NCBI RefSeq assembly: GCF_024323335.1 | Contig: NC_066579.1 | Span: 352,911,400-352,975,399 of the forward strand | Reading direction: 5' to 3' | Source of the DNA: Lathyrus oleraceus | Taxonomy: Eukaryota; Streptophyta; Magnoliopsida; Fabales; Fabaceae | DNA: 64,000 nt | Part shown: positions 35,385 through 47,098 of the stretch, piece by piece | Numbering within the stretch: position 1 is the stretch's first letter | Layout of the letters: the number at the start of each line of letters is the position of its first letter | Notes under the pieces: model-generated | What the model was told of the DNA's origin: nothing | Seen by the model: the letters and a program-made list of their open reading frames with translations, nothing else | The model's database searches: none | Made by a program: the position numbers and the translations under genes

Positions 35385-36980
35385 TGATCGATAAATTAGC
35401 AAGTGTACTAATCTGCCAATGTAGTAATAAAAAGGGGAAATTCCCATTATGGATCTCAAGGACTGCTTGACGATACAAATTTCAAGATTTATTTCAACTA
35501 AACAAAAGCTTGGGGGTTTTGGGACAGTTTGGTGAAATTATGAAAGCAATTGCAAATAAAATTAATAAAGTACGCGAACGGTTAAAACATATATGAGTAG
35601 TATGCTACGGAAGGTGTGTGATTTATTCCTGTAACAACTCTGAATCAATATTGCAATAACAAATATCAGTTAATTAATTACCAGTTCTTTAGGGTGTTTC
35701 CTCCTAAGTCCTTAGTGAGAAAACCTTTAATCATCCATCCTAATGTTGATGTCCATAGAGAATTACAAATAAAAATAGGCATTCAATTATCATGAATATT
35801 TCAGTTTCTATAGGGTATCTATAGTGCTAGGTAATATCTACTATAGAATAATCTTAAGCAAGTCATTAACAATGACGGTCCAACCTAATCATTAACCATA
35901 AGTCAAACTCGTTTATTCGACAAAGCAAGCATTAAGAATATCAAGAGAATAAGTTAATTATGGAAACCAACATTGTTATTGCAAATATAAAATCATAGTT
36001 ATTACATCTTCAAATTAGGGACACCCCCTAGCATTGGGGGGTTTAGCTACTCATAATATTCAATAAAAACAAAATACAAAATTTAGACATTATAGATACT
36101 AAGATGAAATTGAATCTTCAATCGCTTCCGTTCATGAAAATACGCGTGCCGCCAAAGCTTCTGTTTTCTTCAATATTTCTCTCTGTATTTTTGTCGTTAA
36201 AAAAGAAGTCCCCTCAAATTTGATAGCAATCTACTTTAAATAGAGAAATTCCCCCTTTTCAGATTCCCCTAGTCAATAAAATGTTTTTGGACAATGATAT
36301 CAAGTCTGAAAATAGCTCAATTCACAATAATTTCCAACTCTGGCCTAAAAAGGAAAGTTTCTGAAAATCACACGTCTTCCTGCTATGGCCATAGCAGGTG
36401 CTACGGGTGGCCGTAACAGGTCACTGGATCTGGCTTGTCAACTGAAATTGGAGGGTTTTGTCTGCTATGGCCAGTAGTAGGTGCTACGGGTGGCCGTAGC
36501 AGGTCATTGGTCCTGGGGGTTATGTCTGCTACGACTTGTAGCAGGCCACTATTTCTTGTAGATTTTGGCTTTTGTTCTAGATCTCTATTCTACGGCCCAT
36601 AGCAGGTGCTATGGGTGGCCGTAGCAGGCCATTATTTCTTCTGGATTTTGGCTTTTGTTCAAGACCTCTCTGCTACGGCCCATAGCAGGTGCTATGGGTG
36701 GCCGTAGTAAGCCTACTGGAGCATGGGAAAACTTCTCCGATTTACAGCAATTCTCCTTGGTTTCTGCATCTGATCGTACTTGAAGATCTGATTGAACCTG
36801 AAAAGTGTAAAAACATAAAACCCAAGCATAAAATGCAGAAAATGGAAATAAATTGATGAAAAATAGTGAAACGATTAAATGACATTAACGGTAAAAGAAG
36901 GTGTAAAAAACACTTAAACTATATGAAAAATGCAAATAACTCGCCTACTTTCACCTGTTAAAATGATGATAACTATATCA
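35385..36980 (-). repeat. 5' LTR of Athila D (1596 bp)
   Basis: Sense start TGATATAGTT at 36980, end ATCGATCA at 35385. U3 carries about five palindromic units between 36381 and 36715, including a perfect 16-bp palindrome TGCTATGGCCATAGCA at 36381-36396. Confidence 0.88.
36381..36715. repeat. Palindromic two-hairpin units, Athila D 5' LTR
   Basis: About five copies, roughly 70-90 bp apart. Consensus: TGCTACGG-C-CCGTAGCA, GG, TGCTACG-GGTGGC-CGTAGCA, GGC. Individual copies have lost one arm or have point changes. A matching array is at 30650-30985. Confidence 0.8.
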
Positions 36981-37480
36981 CAAATGGTGACTGATCACAT
37001 ACAGTTGTTCTGAAACCTAAGTATCATGCACAAATCTCTCATGATTATCCTTTTGCTAAAAAAACAAAAGTTATAAGAAACTTTGGGAAAACTAACAAAA
37101 GAGGACCCAAAAAGTGGGTACCTAAGGATAAAATAATTTATGTTGCAAACATCCTTAACAACTCAGCTAAAACACCAGTCATGGTACCTGGACAGTGGAT
37201 GCTCACAACACATGACGAGTAGAAGGTCTATGTTCCAAGATTTGGAACTTAAACCTGAAGGCTTCGTTGGTTTCGGAGGAAACCAGAAAGGAAAGATCAT
37301 TAGCTCTAGAACCATTGGTAACGATAAACTTCCCTCTATTACTAATGTTCTTTTAGTTGATGGTCTGATGTATAACCTTTTTTCTATTAGCCAACTTATT
37401 GACAATGGTTATGATATCATCTCTAATCAAAAGTCCTGTAAGGTTGTAAGTCAGAAAGGTGGTACAATCATTTTTTAATG
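36981..37480 (+). pseudogene. pro: Copia C protease region
   Basis: Continues C after Athila D. The frame from 37140 contains SWYLDSGCSQHMTS, the copia protease DSG centre, and then FGGNQKGKI, NVLLVDGLMYNLFSISQL and CKVVSQKGGTIIF, leading to the pre-integrase region. A basic linker (KTNKRGPKKWVPK) precedes it. A stop near 37020 lies in the linker. Confidence 0.85.
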
Positions 37481-38482
37481 GAAAGAGGAAGAACAACATT
37501 TATAAAATTAGACTTTTTGATCTTGAAGATCAAAATGTAAAATGTATAATGTTTGTTAATGAGGAGCAATGAGTCTGGGATAGACGTTTGGGCAATGTTA
37601 GCATGAGAAAGATTTCTCAGCTAAATAAGCTTGAATTAGTTAGAGATCTACCCAAACTGACGTTCGCTTCACATGCTCTTTTTGAAGTCTGTCAGAAAGG
37701 CAAGTTTTCTAAAACTTATTTCTAAGCTAAAACTATTGTTTCTACCTCTAGACCATTAGAACTTCTGCATATTGATTTGTTGGGACCAGTGAAAATTGCT
37801 TCTATCAATGGAAAGAAGTATGGATTAGTCATTGTTGATGACTACATTCGCTGGACATGAGTAAAGTTCTTGAAACACAAGGATGAGTCACATTCTGTGT
37901 TTTCTACCTTCTACTCACTAGTGCAAACATAAATGAATTACAAAATAGTCAAAGTCAAATTAAAAGTGATCATAGTGGAGAATTTGAAAACAAACATTTT
38001 GAAAACCTTTTTGATTCAAATGGTATTTCCCATGATTTCTTCTGTCATAGAACTCCACAATAAAATGGAGTTGTAGAAAGGAAGAATAGGACTTTGCAAG
38101 AAATGGCTCGCACCATGATCAAAGAAACTGATATGGCTAAGCATTTCTGGGCAGAATTAGTTAACACAACATGTTACATTCAGAACAAGATTTTTATTTG
38201 ACCTATTCTGGGTAAGACTCCTTATGAGTTGTGGAAGAACAGAAAGCCCAACATTTATTACTTTCATCCTTTTGGATGTGAATGTTTCATGTTAAACACT
38301 AAAGAGAATCTTGGCAAGTTTGACTCTAAAGCATAAAAGTGTTTACTGTTAGGATATTCTGAACGCTCTAAAGGCTACAAAATCTTTAACACAGAAACAG
38401 GAATTGTTGAGGAATCAATTCATGTTAGATTCAATGATAAGCTTGACCCTGAAAAGTCAAAGCTAGTTGAGAAATTTGCAGA
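37481..38482 (+). pseudogene. int: Copia C integrase remnant
   Basis: Fragments in several frames: VWDRRLGNVSMRKISQLNK, ELLHIDLLGPVKIASINGKKY, VIVDDYIRWT, a copy of the NGVVERKNRTL region near 38060-38100, and PYELWKNRKPNIYYFHPFGC near 38220-38280. It has numerous stop codons. Order and motifs are those of copia integrase. Confidence 0.82.
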
Positions 38483-38782
38483 TATGAAGATCGATCTCTC
38501 AGAATCCAAAGACTCTATCTCTGAAGAAAAAGACTTAGAAGGAAAATCCAAAGAATCTGAAGAAAAGACTCAACCAGAAGCAATCGTTGATCCAACTTAT
38601 CATAAGAAGAGAAAATCAAGAACTTATCATTCTGAAGAACTGATTCTGGGAGATAAGAATGCTCCAGTCAGAGCTAGGTCTTCATTCAAACCTTCTGAAG
38701 AGACTCTTCTAGGTTTAGTGTCTCTGATAGAACCCACATCAATTGATGAAGCTCTTCTGGATAATTAATGGATTCTGGCTAT
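38483..38782 (+). pseudogene. Copia C integrase-RT linker, cut by Athila E
   Basis: Open frame 38484-38768 rich in Ser, Glu and Lys (SEEKDLEGKSKESEEK), then LISLIEP-like sequence typical of the linker before RT. The Athila E insertion at 38783 falls between this and the first RT codons at 50404; the reading frame is restored across the insertion when one target duplication is removed. Confidence 0.8.
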
Positions 38783-40229
38783 TGATCGAAAAAATAGCAA
38801 GTGTATTATTTTTCCCGTTATAGTAATAAAGGGGAAATTCCCCGAATGTCGATCTCAAGGACTGCAAGTCAATATCGAGTTCAAATTATGGTTCAATTAA
38901 ACAAAAACTATTGTTGGGGGTTTTTAGATTCAAATATAAAAGTAAAGGCAAGAGAAATTAATACTGTAAAAATAAGGGTTTGCAAGGTAAGAGGAACAAT
39001 GCCATGGAACGTGTATGATTTGTCCCTGTAACAACTCTGAGTCACTATTGCATCAACAAATATCAATTACTACCACTTCTCAAGGATATTTTCTCCCAAG
39101 TCCTTAGTGAGAAAACCTTTAATCATTCTACCCTAATTTCTATGTCCATAGACAATTAGGGTGAAGTTAAACTTTATTATATCAAGAATGCTCTGATTCA
39201 TACAAGGTATCCCTAGTCCTTGGTGATATCTATTGTAGAGTAACCTTATGAAAATGTTACCAATGGTGGTTCATCCTAATTGATAATAATAAAATAATTT
39301 CGATTGGTCTGAAAGAGAAAACATTAAACACATCAAAAGATTACCGTAAAAATAATATTATAAATGCAATCATAAACTCATAGTCATTACAATTCTAAAT
39401 CAGGGACATCCCCTAGCATTGAGAGATTTAGCTACTCATATTTTTCAAAATAAATTCAAGATAAAAAATACACATTACAAGTAATTGGATCACTTGGATC
39501 TTCAATCGCTTATGCTCATGAAAACCTTCTTCTCTCAAAATTCCTTGATCTATGTAATCCTTGATCATCTGACAATTATGTGTTTCCCTCATTCCAAGAT
39601 GATATTTTCTCTTGTAGAAACTCTCATAATATATTGAAAAAACCCTAGGTAAAAGGTGGAAATCTCCAAAAAGTCCCTACAGCTCAAGCCCGATGAAAAG
39701 CCCAAAAACGGGAAAAATATGCGCCTGGGCTGACACGGCCCGTGTCAACTGACACGGGTGGCCGCGTCAGCTCTCTGTCCTTCCTGAAACGTCCAAGGCG
39801 CTCCACCACGCCCTCCAGTTGACATGAAACGGGCTGTGTCAGATGACACGGTCGATCGTGTCAGGCTTCTGTCTTGGTCTTTCCTGAATTGATTTGCCTT
39901 CTTCCTGACACGGCCCGTGTCAGGTGACACGGGTGGCGGTTTCAGGCCTCTTGTGCTGAGTATTTTCCTTTCCTCAATTTCTGGAACTCCTTACTATCTC
40001 GCATCAAATCCCTCAGATCTTCTACCTGAACCTGGAGGACAAAAACACAAACAACCCACACATAAAATCGCGAAAACATCAAATAAAATTGAAAATTAAT
40101 AAAAATGCTAAAATAATTTATGGAGATGAAAATTGAATTTAAAGGTATCATAATACATGCACAGTGTCTCAAAATCCTTGGTTTATGTTGGCTAAGCAAC
40201 AAAAACATAGTGAAAATGGTGACTGATCC
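38783..40229 (-). repeat. 3' LTR of Athila E (about 1447 bp)
   Basis: Aligns with the 5' LTR over its length. It retains an ~80-bp stretch of palindromic units (around 39790-39870) missing from the other copy. The sense sequence just outside, TAAGTTTGGGGTTGGGA, is the likely polypurine tract. Confidence 0.9.
39731..39948. repeat. Palindromic two-hairpin units, Athila E 3' LTR
   Basis: Units at 39731, 39845 and 39906 of the form TGACACGG-C-CCGTGTCA, GG, TGACACG-GGTGGC-CGTGTCA. The first 17 bases (39731-39747) are a perfect palindrome around a central C. Confidence 0.82.
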
Positions 40230-41660
40230 CAACCCCAAACTTAGCTCATTGCTTGTCCTCAAGTAATGTCCTGGATGACACAGTGTGTCACTTCCCAAAA
40301 TTTGCATTCTTACCATGATATTGCTTATATCTTTTGCCAACGCCTTCACTCTCCCTTTTATAGTTCCTGCTTTTCCTTATGAGTTTTCCACTGGACTTCC
40401 ACATCGAGGTACCGCTTCACCTGTCAGCTTAGATCACACTTCCACCAAGTCTCTCAGGGTTAAAGTGTTTTCACTAACAATTCAGAATATGCAATATCAA
40501 CTCATAAGTTTGAATAATTTCTCCTTTTATATCAACTACACACAACACACACTTTTTGAGGTCTTTCGGGTTGTAACGGGGCTTGGGTTATGGTGTGGTA
40601 AATACAAACAAAAAGGAAAACAAGTGGTTTTGGGTTCAGAGCCAATGTCAATATTCTTTTCACTATGTTTATTCATTTTACTTCTTTTCTTTTTTCAATT
40701 GCTCATTTTTTTTCTTTGATATTCTTTTTTTTTCAACTAAGTGTTCTTCCTTTGGTGAGTGCTTCTTTCGAACCATCGAGTACTTTTCGTTTTCTCTTTT
40801 TTTTTCAATGATCATTTTTTTCTTATTCTATTTTTTCTCGCACTCACCTTGGTTTTCGATACTTATGGGGTTTACCCCAAACTTAGAATTTTAACACAGC
40901 TTAATAATATCACATTGGCTCCGAACATGGTAAGGAAGTGTTTGGGCCTCGAGTTATATTTACGTGGTTAAACAAATAACGGGTACAGGCTCAGATGAGG
41001 TTAACAAAGGATAAAATTAACGGGATGGCTAGAAAGGCTCAAGGGCTATATTCAAACAACGTGCCTCAACGTGTGTATATATGTAGTGATAATCCCAGAG
41101 AACCTACGCAAAGTAAGAGTGATAAAGACATACTTGAATATCGCTCATGATGATCAATGTGTTTGGCTTTTTATGCACTCGCCATGTTAGGTAAAGTGTG
41201 ACAACATTCATAGTACTTCGAACATGGTGCGCCTTCTTACTTACTTCAGAATGCACATGGAACTTATGCTAGTTGAGCTTTAGACGTTACGTATGATCTT
41301 TTCTTCAGCATTATCGACTTCCTGGGAAGATCCTTCACAACAAGAAATGGTAAGTGGAGTGATCATTTCATCCACTCCCTCTAGTGGTCATCACCTAATT
41401 CAACAATAATACCAAGAACCTGAAATACATGCAGCACATAGTACCCTAAAAACAAAATAAACCCAATGCAAAATTGTAACAATGGGAAGATAATAAAAAT
41501 TAAAAACAACACAAATAGAAAAATAATAGCAAAATACCCCCCCCCCCCCCACCCACATACACACACTTGAACTAAACATTGTCCCTAATGTTTTCGAACA
41601 AGATAGAATGAGGCAAACTCATAATGCACTACTGAGGAGGTGGGGGGGGGGGGGGGGGGA
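40230..41660 (-). other. Athila E 3' UTR with C and G homopolymers
   Basis: Non-coding and T-rich in places. It contains C13 at 41538-41550, G18 at 41642-41659 and, between them, AACATT-GTCCCT-AATGTT (41575-41592), a perfect 6-bp stem hairpin. Small frames here are unsupported. Confidence 0.7.
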
Positions 41661-41819
41661 GAATGCAACATCAATTGTCATATCATGAGGTTCATTTCAT
41701 CTAACATTTCTACTTGCCAAGCCTGCTCGATGCCTTTCCATGTTTGCTCGGTTCTCAGGTCTCTGAGCTCGGTTTATACCCAGGCCCATTGGTTGGGATG
41801 CATGGATGATCACCTGATG

Positions 41820-42660
41820 CCCTGATGGAAAGGCTCCTGAGGTGGGGGTACAAACTGCTCTTGAGGCTCCTCCTCTTTGTTTACCGCTTCCTCCGCAACC
41901 TGCTCATCTGCAAACTGCTCACCTGTAGCAAAGTTCTCAGCGTCGTAGCCTTGCCTCCAACGGAGATACCCCCGAAGTCCGCCCAACCAATTCTACCCAA
42001 GTAATCAGCTGAAAAGGTAGCAACATTGATGGTTTTGTTTTGCACCATCGAGTACATGAAAAATAACTCTCACTGAGTTGCCACACCTGTGCTATCACCC
42101 CGTCCGAACAGGGTGTATGTCAGACCTTTCTGGGTATAGCAAAAACACAGGTTCTGGATGTCGAAGGCCTTAGAACCTTTTGAGGTGTAATTTTTCCTCC
42201 CAGTAATGGCAATCCATAAATCTTTTGGAGAAAACCCATCTGGGACCGCCCCTGGTCCGTACAGCGGGAGTCGGAGAATACCGGCCAACTCCTCAACAGA
42301 CAGTTCATGATAATTATTGAAAAGGCAGAAACGTAGAGTACCAAAATCATATCTTATCGTGTTAATCGACCTTTTTTCAAGTTGGAATTAGAGCTTGCTC
42401 AAGAATTCGAGCGTGATGCGCTCATAAGTCGGCGCTTCGAGGCTCATGAATTCCAGCATTCTCAGTATGTGAAACATCATATCCACTTCAATTTTCACAC
42501 CTAAAGCATTAAGGGTTTGCTCGCACATATACCTGGTGGGCGTGAGCTTCCGCTCCCTATGCACTTGATACCGTTTCTCCTGCTCTGGATTGTCGAAGAT
42601 AGTGTTGTGCGGATTCGGGTTCCAGTTGGGTCTTCTTCATGACCTCGATGTCTCGGCTAG
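41820..42660 (-). pseudogene. Athila ORF (env-position) remnant
   Basis: Downstream of pol in the sense direction, in the position of the extra Athila ORF. Readable pieces: LPLYGPGAVPDGFSPKDLWI, ITGRKNYTSKGSKAFDIQNL, LFGRGDSTGVATQ and, after a stop, ELFFMYSMVQNK; an upstream piece in another frame gives FCLFNNYHELSVEELAGIL. This matches the pattern of the ATHILA ORF family proteins. Several stops and frameshifts are present. The product's role is unknown even in intact elements. Confidence 0.72.
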
Positions 42661-43052
42661 TTGTTTCTTTCTTGTCAAAATTCTTCTTGGGAGCATTTTG
42701 GACCTGCAAAAAAATTCAAAACTTTTGAAATAGGAATTAGAAAAAAACTGTAATCATGGTTAGGACGAGGGCGGAAAATGGAGAAGGAGTCGTGAAGGGA
42801 GTTTGTGATTTGGGGTTGTGGAGGTGGTAAAGATGGAAGCTTTAGATAAAGGTTTTTAATGGAGGATGAAGAAATTTGAGATAAAGAAGGTGGGGAAGAT
42901 ATAAATATGAGAGAGAAGGAGTGGTTAAGTGTGAAAATCTGAGTTTTGGGAAGGGATATGGGTGGGTAATAAGTGGTTAGTGGGTAATAAAAATTGGTGG
43001 GCCCACACAAATTTAAATTTTTTTCAAAAAAATTCAAATCCGCAAGCCTGAC

Positions 43053-43310
43053 ACGGGCCGTGTCAGCTGACACGGGCGATCGTGTCAGGCCACTGTCCAA
43101 GGGCATGGGGTTTCAGGCTTTCTAACACTGGTCGTGTCAGGCCACTGCCAAAGGCAAATTTATCTTATTCCTTCAGGGCTCCTTACATGGGTTGTGTTAG
43201 CTGACACGGGCGACCATGTTAGGCTATTGCTTCTTCTTATTTTTTAGTCTTTTTCATGGCCTTGACACGGGTTGTGTCAACTGACATGGGAGACCGTCTC
43301 AGGCTGCTAT
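43053..43310. repeat. Palindromic units inside Athila E (between pol and the extra ORF)
   Basis: Four diverged copies: a well preserved one at 43053-43098 (CTGACACGG-G-CCGTGTCAG then CTGACACG-GGCGAT-CGTGTCAG), a partial near 43130, and others near 43190 and 43265. These are the same units as in the E LTRs. Confidence 0.78.
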
Positions 43311-43471
43311 TATGCTCGATTTTCATACTTTTCATTCTCTTTTCCTCAGGTATGGTTTTTCTATCCATTATGACTTCTGTATATATTTGAGTGCTTTTCT
43401 CTTCTGGTGCAGAGCACTGTGTAAACCTACAATAAAAACAAAAAACACACATACTGATTAGAATTAAAATT

Positions 43472-43489
43472 GCATGGGTTGCCTCCCAT
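43472..43489 (-). promoter_or_regulatory. Post-pol hairpin of Athila E
   Basis: Minus strand CATGGG-AGGCAA-CCCATG: a perfect 6-bp stem with loop AGGCAA, about 45 bases after the pol frame ends. It is conserved with D (32593-32610). Confidence 0.75.
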
Positions 43490-43535
43490 GAAGTGCTTCG
43501 TTTAACATCGCATGGCTCAACGATCGTCCCTCTTC

Positions 43536-44764
43536 TCAGGTAAGATAAACCTTCTCTGTCAGACCACTCTCCCGCCCTTGGAAGTATAACTGTACTCTCT
43601 GCCCATTTACTTTAAAAGTGTCTCCGTTTACTGGGGTTTTAAGCTCAATTGCTCCATGTGGGAATACCTTTTGTATCACAAATGGTCCCGACCATCTCAG
43701 CCTCAGTTTTCCAGGGAACAACTTCAACCTGGAATTAAATAACAACACCAGTTGTCCTTCCTGAAGTTCTTTCTTCTGAATTCGTCGGTCATGCCATGTT
43801 TTTGTCTGTTCTTTGTATATCTTTGCATTTTCATACGCTCGATTCCTGAATTCTTCTAGCTCCTGTAGTTGAAGAATCCGGGATTTCCCCGCTTTGGAAA
43901 GGTCATAGTTCAGGAATTTGGTAGCCCACAATGCCTTGTGATCGAGTTCGAGTGGAAAATGACATGCTTTATCGTAAACTAGTTGGTAAGGGGACATACC
44001 TATGGAGGTTTTGAATGATGTTCTTTATGCCCATAGTGCACCCTCCAACTTAATTGACCAATCCTTTCTTGAAGCACTGACAGTCTTTTCCATAATCTGC
44101 TTTATCTGTCGATTTGATACTTCAACCTGTCCACTTGTCTGAGGATGACATGGTGTGGCAATTTTATGCTTGACATTGTATTTCCTTAATAGATTATCCA
44201 TCAGCTTGTTCAGAAAATGGGTACCTTCGTCACTGATGAGTTCCCTTGGTACCCCAAACCGAGCGAAAATGTAATTTTTTAGGAAACCGACCACCACTTT
44301 AGCATCATTCGTGGGCAATGCCATGGCTTTCACCCATTTTGACACATAGTCAACAACAACCAGAATGTAATGCTTTCAAAGGATGGTGGAAAGGGTCCCA
44401 TAAAGTCTATTCCCCAAACATCGAACATTTCTACCTCTAACATGGAATTTTGAGGCATTTGATTTCTCTTCGATATGTTACCTATCCTCTGGCATCTGTC
44501 ACATTCTTTCACTATGCATTGGGCATCTTTGAACAGTGTAGGCCAGTACAACCCATACTGGAGGACTTTTGCTGATGTTCTATCGCCACTAAGGTGTCCT
44601 CCATATTCTAAGTTATGACAAGCTCTAAGGATGTCCCTTTGTTCTTCCTCTGGGACACATCTTCGAACGAACCCATTTATTCCTTTTTTGTACAAGAACG
44701 GATCGTCCCACACATAAAACCTACAATCATGCAAAAAAAATCTTTTTGTTAGAATCAAAATCAT
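43536..44764 (-). pseudogene. int: Athila E integrase, two frameshifts
   Basis: Three frames in order: 44764-44330 with the zinc region (CHNLEYGGHLSGDRTS ... CDRCQRIG) and VWGIDFMGPF (first catalytic Asp); 44345-44025 with [10 protein letters not shown] (second Asp) and [14 protein letters not shown] (Glu); and 43997-43536 with MSPYQLVYDKACHFPLELDH, LLFNSRLKLFPGKLRLRWSG and PFVIQKVFPHGAIEL, the Athila-specific C-terminal tail. The catalytic triad is intact but the frame is broken near 44340 and by a stop near 44024. Confidence 0.9.
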
Positions 44765-44977
44765 TAGGTATTAGTCCACCCACCAAATAATTCGCAAAAT
44801 CAACGAACCAAGGGACACCAGTAACGGCTAGGATACATTCGTCGGTGAACTCATCTCTGATTGGGTGTTTTTCTTCTATTTCTTGGATCAGAGACATCCG
44901 AGATAAGTGATCAGCAATAATATTTTCACTCCCCTTTTGTCTCTAATTTCTAGATCAAACTCATGCAGAAGTAGAAT

Positions 44978-45700
44978 CTATACCAGCAACTGTGGTTTTG
45001 ATTCCTGTTTAGCAAAAAGATATTTTAACGCTGCATGGTCAGTATAAATAATTATCTTTGATCCTAACAAGTAGGATTTGAATTTGTCAAAAGCATAAAC
45101 AACCGCGAGTAGCTCTTTTTCAGTGGTTGCATGATTCATTTGAGCGGGATTTAACACGTGGCTTGCATAGTAAATCACATGCAAGAGCTTTACCTTTCGT
45201 TGTCCTGGTACTGCCCCAACTGCATTATCACTTGCATCACACATGATCTCAAAGGGAGAGACCAATCAGGGGAAATTACTATGGGAGCAGACACTAGTTC
45301 CTTCTTCAGGGTCTCAAAACCTTCGTTGCACTTCTTGTCAAAAATTAAAGTTGTGTCTTTCACAAGTAGGCTTGTTAATGGTTTGGTGATTTTGGAAAAG
45401 TCTCTTATGAACCTGCGGTAGAAACCCGCATGTCCTAAGAAGCTTCAGATGCCTTTTTCATTCGCCGGTGGTGGAAAGTTATTTATCACCTCCACTTTTT
45501 CTACGTATACTTCCATGCCTCGGTTGGAAATCTTGTGTCCCAACACTATCCCTTCACGTACCATAAAATGACACTTCTCTCAATTTCAGATCAAATTTGT
45601 TTGCTGACATCTTTCTAGCTCAAGGGACAAGTTAGTTAAACATTTATCAAAAGAAGAATCGAACACAGAAAAGTCATCCATAAATCCTTCCATATGCTTT
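44978..45700 (-). pseudogene. Athila E RNase H and RT C-terminus
   Basis: In frame fragments: FMDD (the YxDD-type RT centre) near 45690, FLGHAGFYRRFIRDFSKI near 45410, then the open frame 45265-44978 with [27 protein letters not shown] and [11 protein letters not shown]. Here the single Ty3-type RNase H keeps its acidic residues, unlike Ogre A's first RNase H. Stop codons occur near 45600 and 45445. Confidence 0.87.
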
Positions 45701-46687
45701 TCAAGCTGTTAGAAAATATGGATGTCATACACCTCTGAAAAGTGGCAGGTGCGTTGCATAACCCAAATGGCATTCTCATGTAAGCGAAAACACCATAGGG
45801 GCATGTGAAGGCGGTCTTCTCTTGATCTTCAAGAGCTACAACAATCTGATTGTATCCTGAGTACCCATCAAGGAAACAATAGTAGTCATGACTGGCTAAC
45901 CTTTCCAACATTTGATCAATGAATGGTAAAGGGAAGTGGTCTTTTCTTGTTGCAATATTCAGCCTCCGATAATCAATGTAAACTCTCCAACCTGTAACAG
46001 TTCTGGTTGGGATGAACTCATTATTCTCATTTTTTATCACAGTAGTTCCCCCCTTTTTGGGTACCACGTGTACTGGACTAACCCATGAGTTGTCGGATAT
46101 GGGGTAAATTAGCCCCACATCCAACAATTTTACAACCTCTTTGCGGACCACTTCTTTCATGGTTGGGTTAAGTTGTCGTTATGGTTGAACCACCGGCTTG
46201 TGATCATCTTCCATCAAGATCTTGTGCATGCAAACTGTTGGGCTAATACCTTTCAAATCCTTAATTTCCCATCCAATCGCACTCTTGTATTTTTTTAGTA
46301 CTTGAATGAGTTCTACTTCTTGGAAACTTTGTAAACTGTCATTGATAATAACTGGGCATTTCTTTTTAGCATCAAGAAACACATATTTCAGATTTTCCGG
46401 TAACTGTTTCAGATCTGCCCCCTTTTTGGGCTCTTGAGTGTCTTCTGATGGTGGGGTGGTATTAAATATTCCCACCGGTGTGGTTTAGATCTACTCCACC
46501 GAGGTTGTTTCTCCATCATAGCGAGCACTTCTAACTCCCCCTTGTCTACATTACTTTCAAAAATCGATAAACTCAAAACACGTTCTAACGGTGATTGGGG
46601 CATTTTATTTTCAATTTCTTGAGCAATCACTTGATCTATTACCTCTATAGTGTGGCTTGTGCCAATATCATCTTTGTATTGCATCAT
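45636..46687 (-). pseudogene. Athila E RT N-terminus and upstream pol
   Basis: The frame 46160-45636 holds RT motifs VSPVHVVPKKGG, RTVTGWRVYIDYRRLN, DHFPLPFIDQMLERL, YCFLDGYSGYNQI and MPFGLCNAPATFQRCM. Just before it, 46475-46179 carries LPENLKYVFLDAKKKCPVII and YKSAIGWEIKDLKGISP, typical for the pol N-terminus. A further frame (46687-46409) continues upstream toward the protease. A frameshift lies near 45700, before FMDD. Confidence 0.88.
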
Positions 46688-46690
46688 GTT

Positions 46691-47098
46691 TCACACATCA
46701 ATTTTCCGTTCTTCATCATAGACTTTGAGAGTCATTGTTCCTTCCTCCATGTCTATCACGCACCGTCCTATCTCTAAAAATGGTCTGCCCAATATGAGAG
46801 GAGTCTCCTCATCTTCAGGCATCTCTAGAATGACAAGGTCAATCGAAAATACAAACTTATCTATCTTTACCATAACATCTTCCACTATTCCATGGGGTCG
46901 CCTAATAGAGCGATCGGTAAACTGAAGCGTCATCCTAGTGTCTTGAACGGTGCCAAGGCCTAATATTTTGTAGATGGACAGTGGCATCAAACTCACACTA
47001 GCTCCCAAATCAATTAGAGCCTTCTTGAATTTTCTATCACCAATAGTGCAAGGAATAGTAACCGATCCCCTATCTTTCTTTTTCACATGAATTTTCAC
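46691..47098 (-). pseudogene. pro: Athila E protease
   Basis: 135-residue open frame with KKALIDLGASVSLMPLSIYK. The centre is Asp-Leu-Gly, a variant usual in Athila proteases, followed by ETPLILGRPFLEIGRCVIDM. It is cut off from gag by a stop at 47102 and from pol by a stop at 46688. Confidence 0.85.

Larger units (their letters stand above)
25361..36980 (-). mobile_element. Athila-type element D lacking pol, with Ogre fragment inside its 3' LTR
   Basis: Minus strand. The 5' LTR is 35385-36980; the 3' LTR is 25361-25961 plus 30641-31250. Flanks are CATAT (25356-25360) and CAAAT (36981-36985), a 4-of-5 match to a target duplication. The PBS matches tRNA-Asp. Internal DNA holds gag and protease but no RT, RNase H or integrase. 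Without the Ogre fragment D is about 6.9 kb, against 11.6 kb for the related E. LTR, PBS, gag, protease and post-coding motifs place it in the Athila lineage. Confidence 0.88.

Noticed and set aside
40583..40894. Phe/Ser-rich frames in the Athila E 3' UTR
   Set aside because: Product of T-rich low-complexity sequence; not conserved in D.
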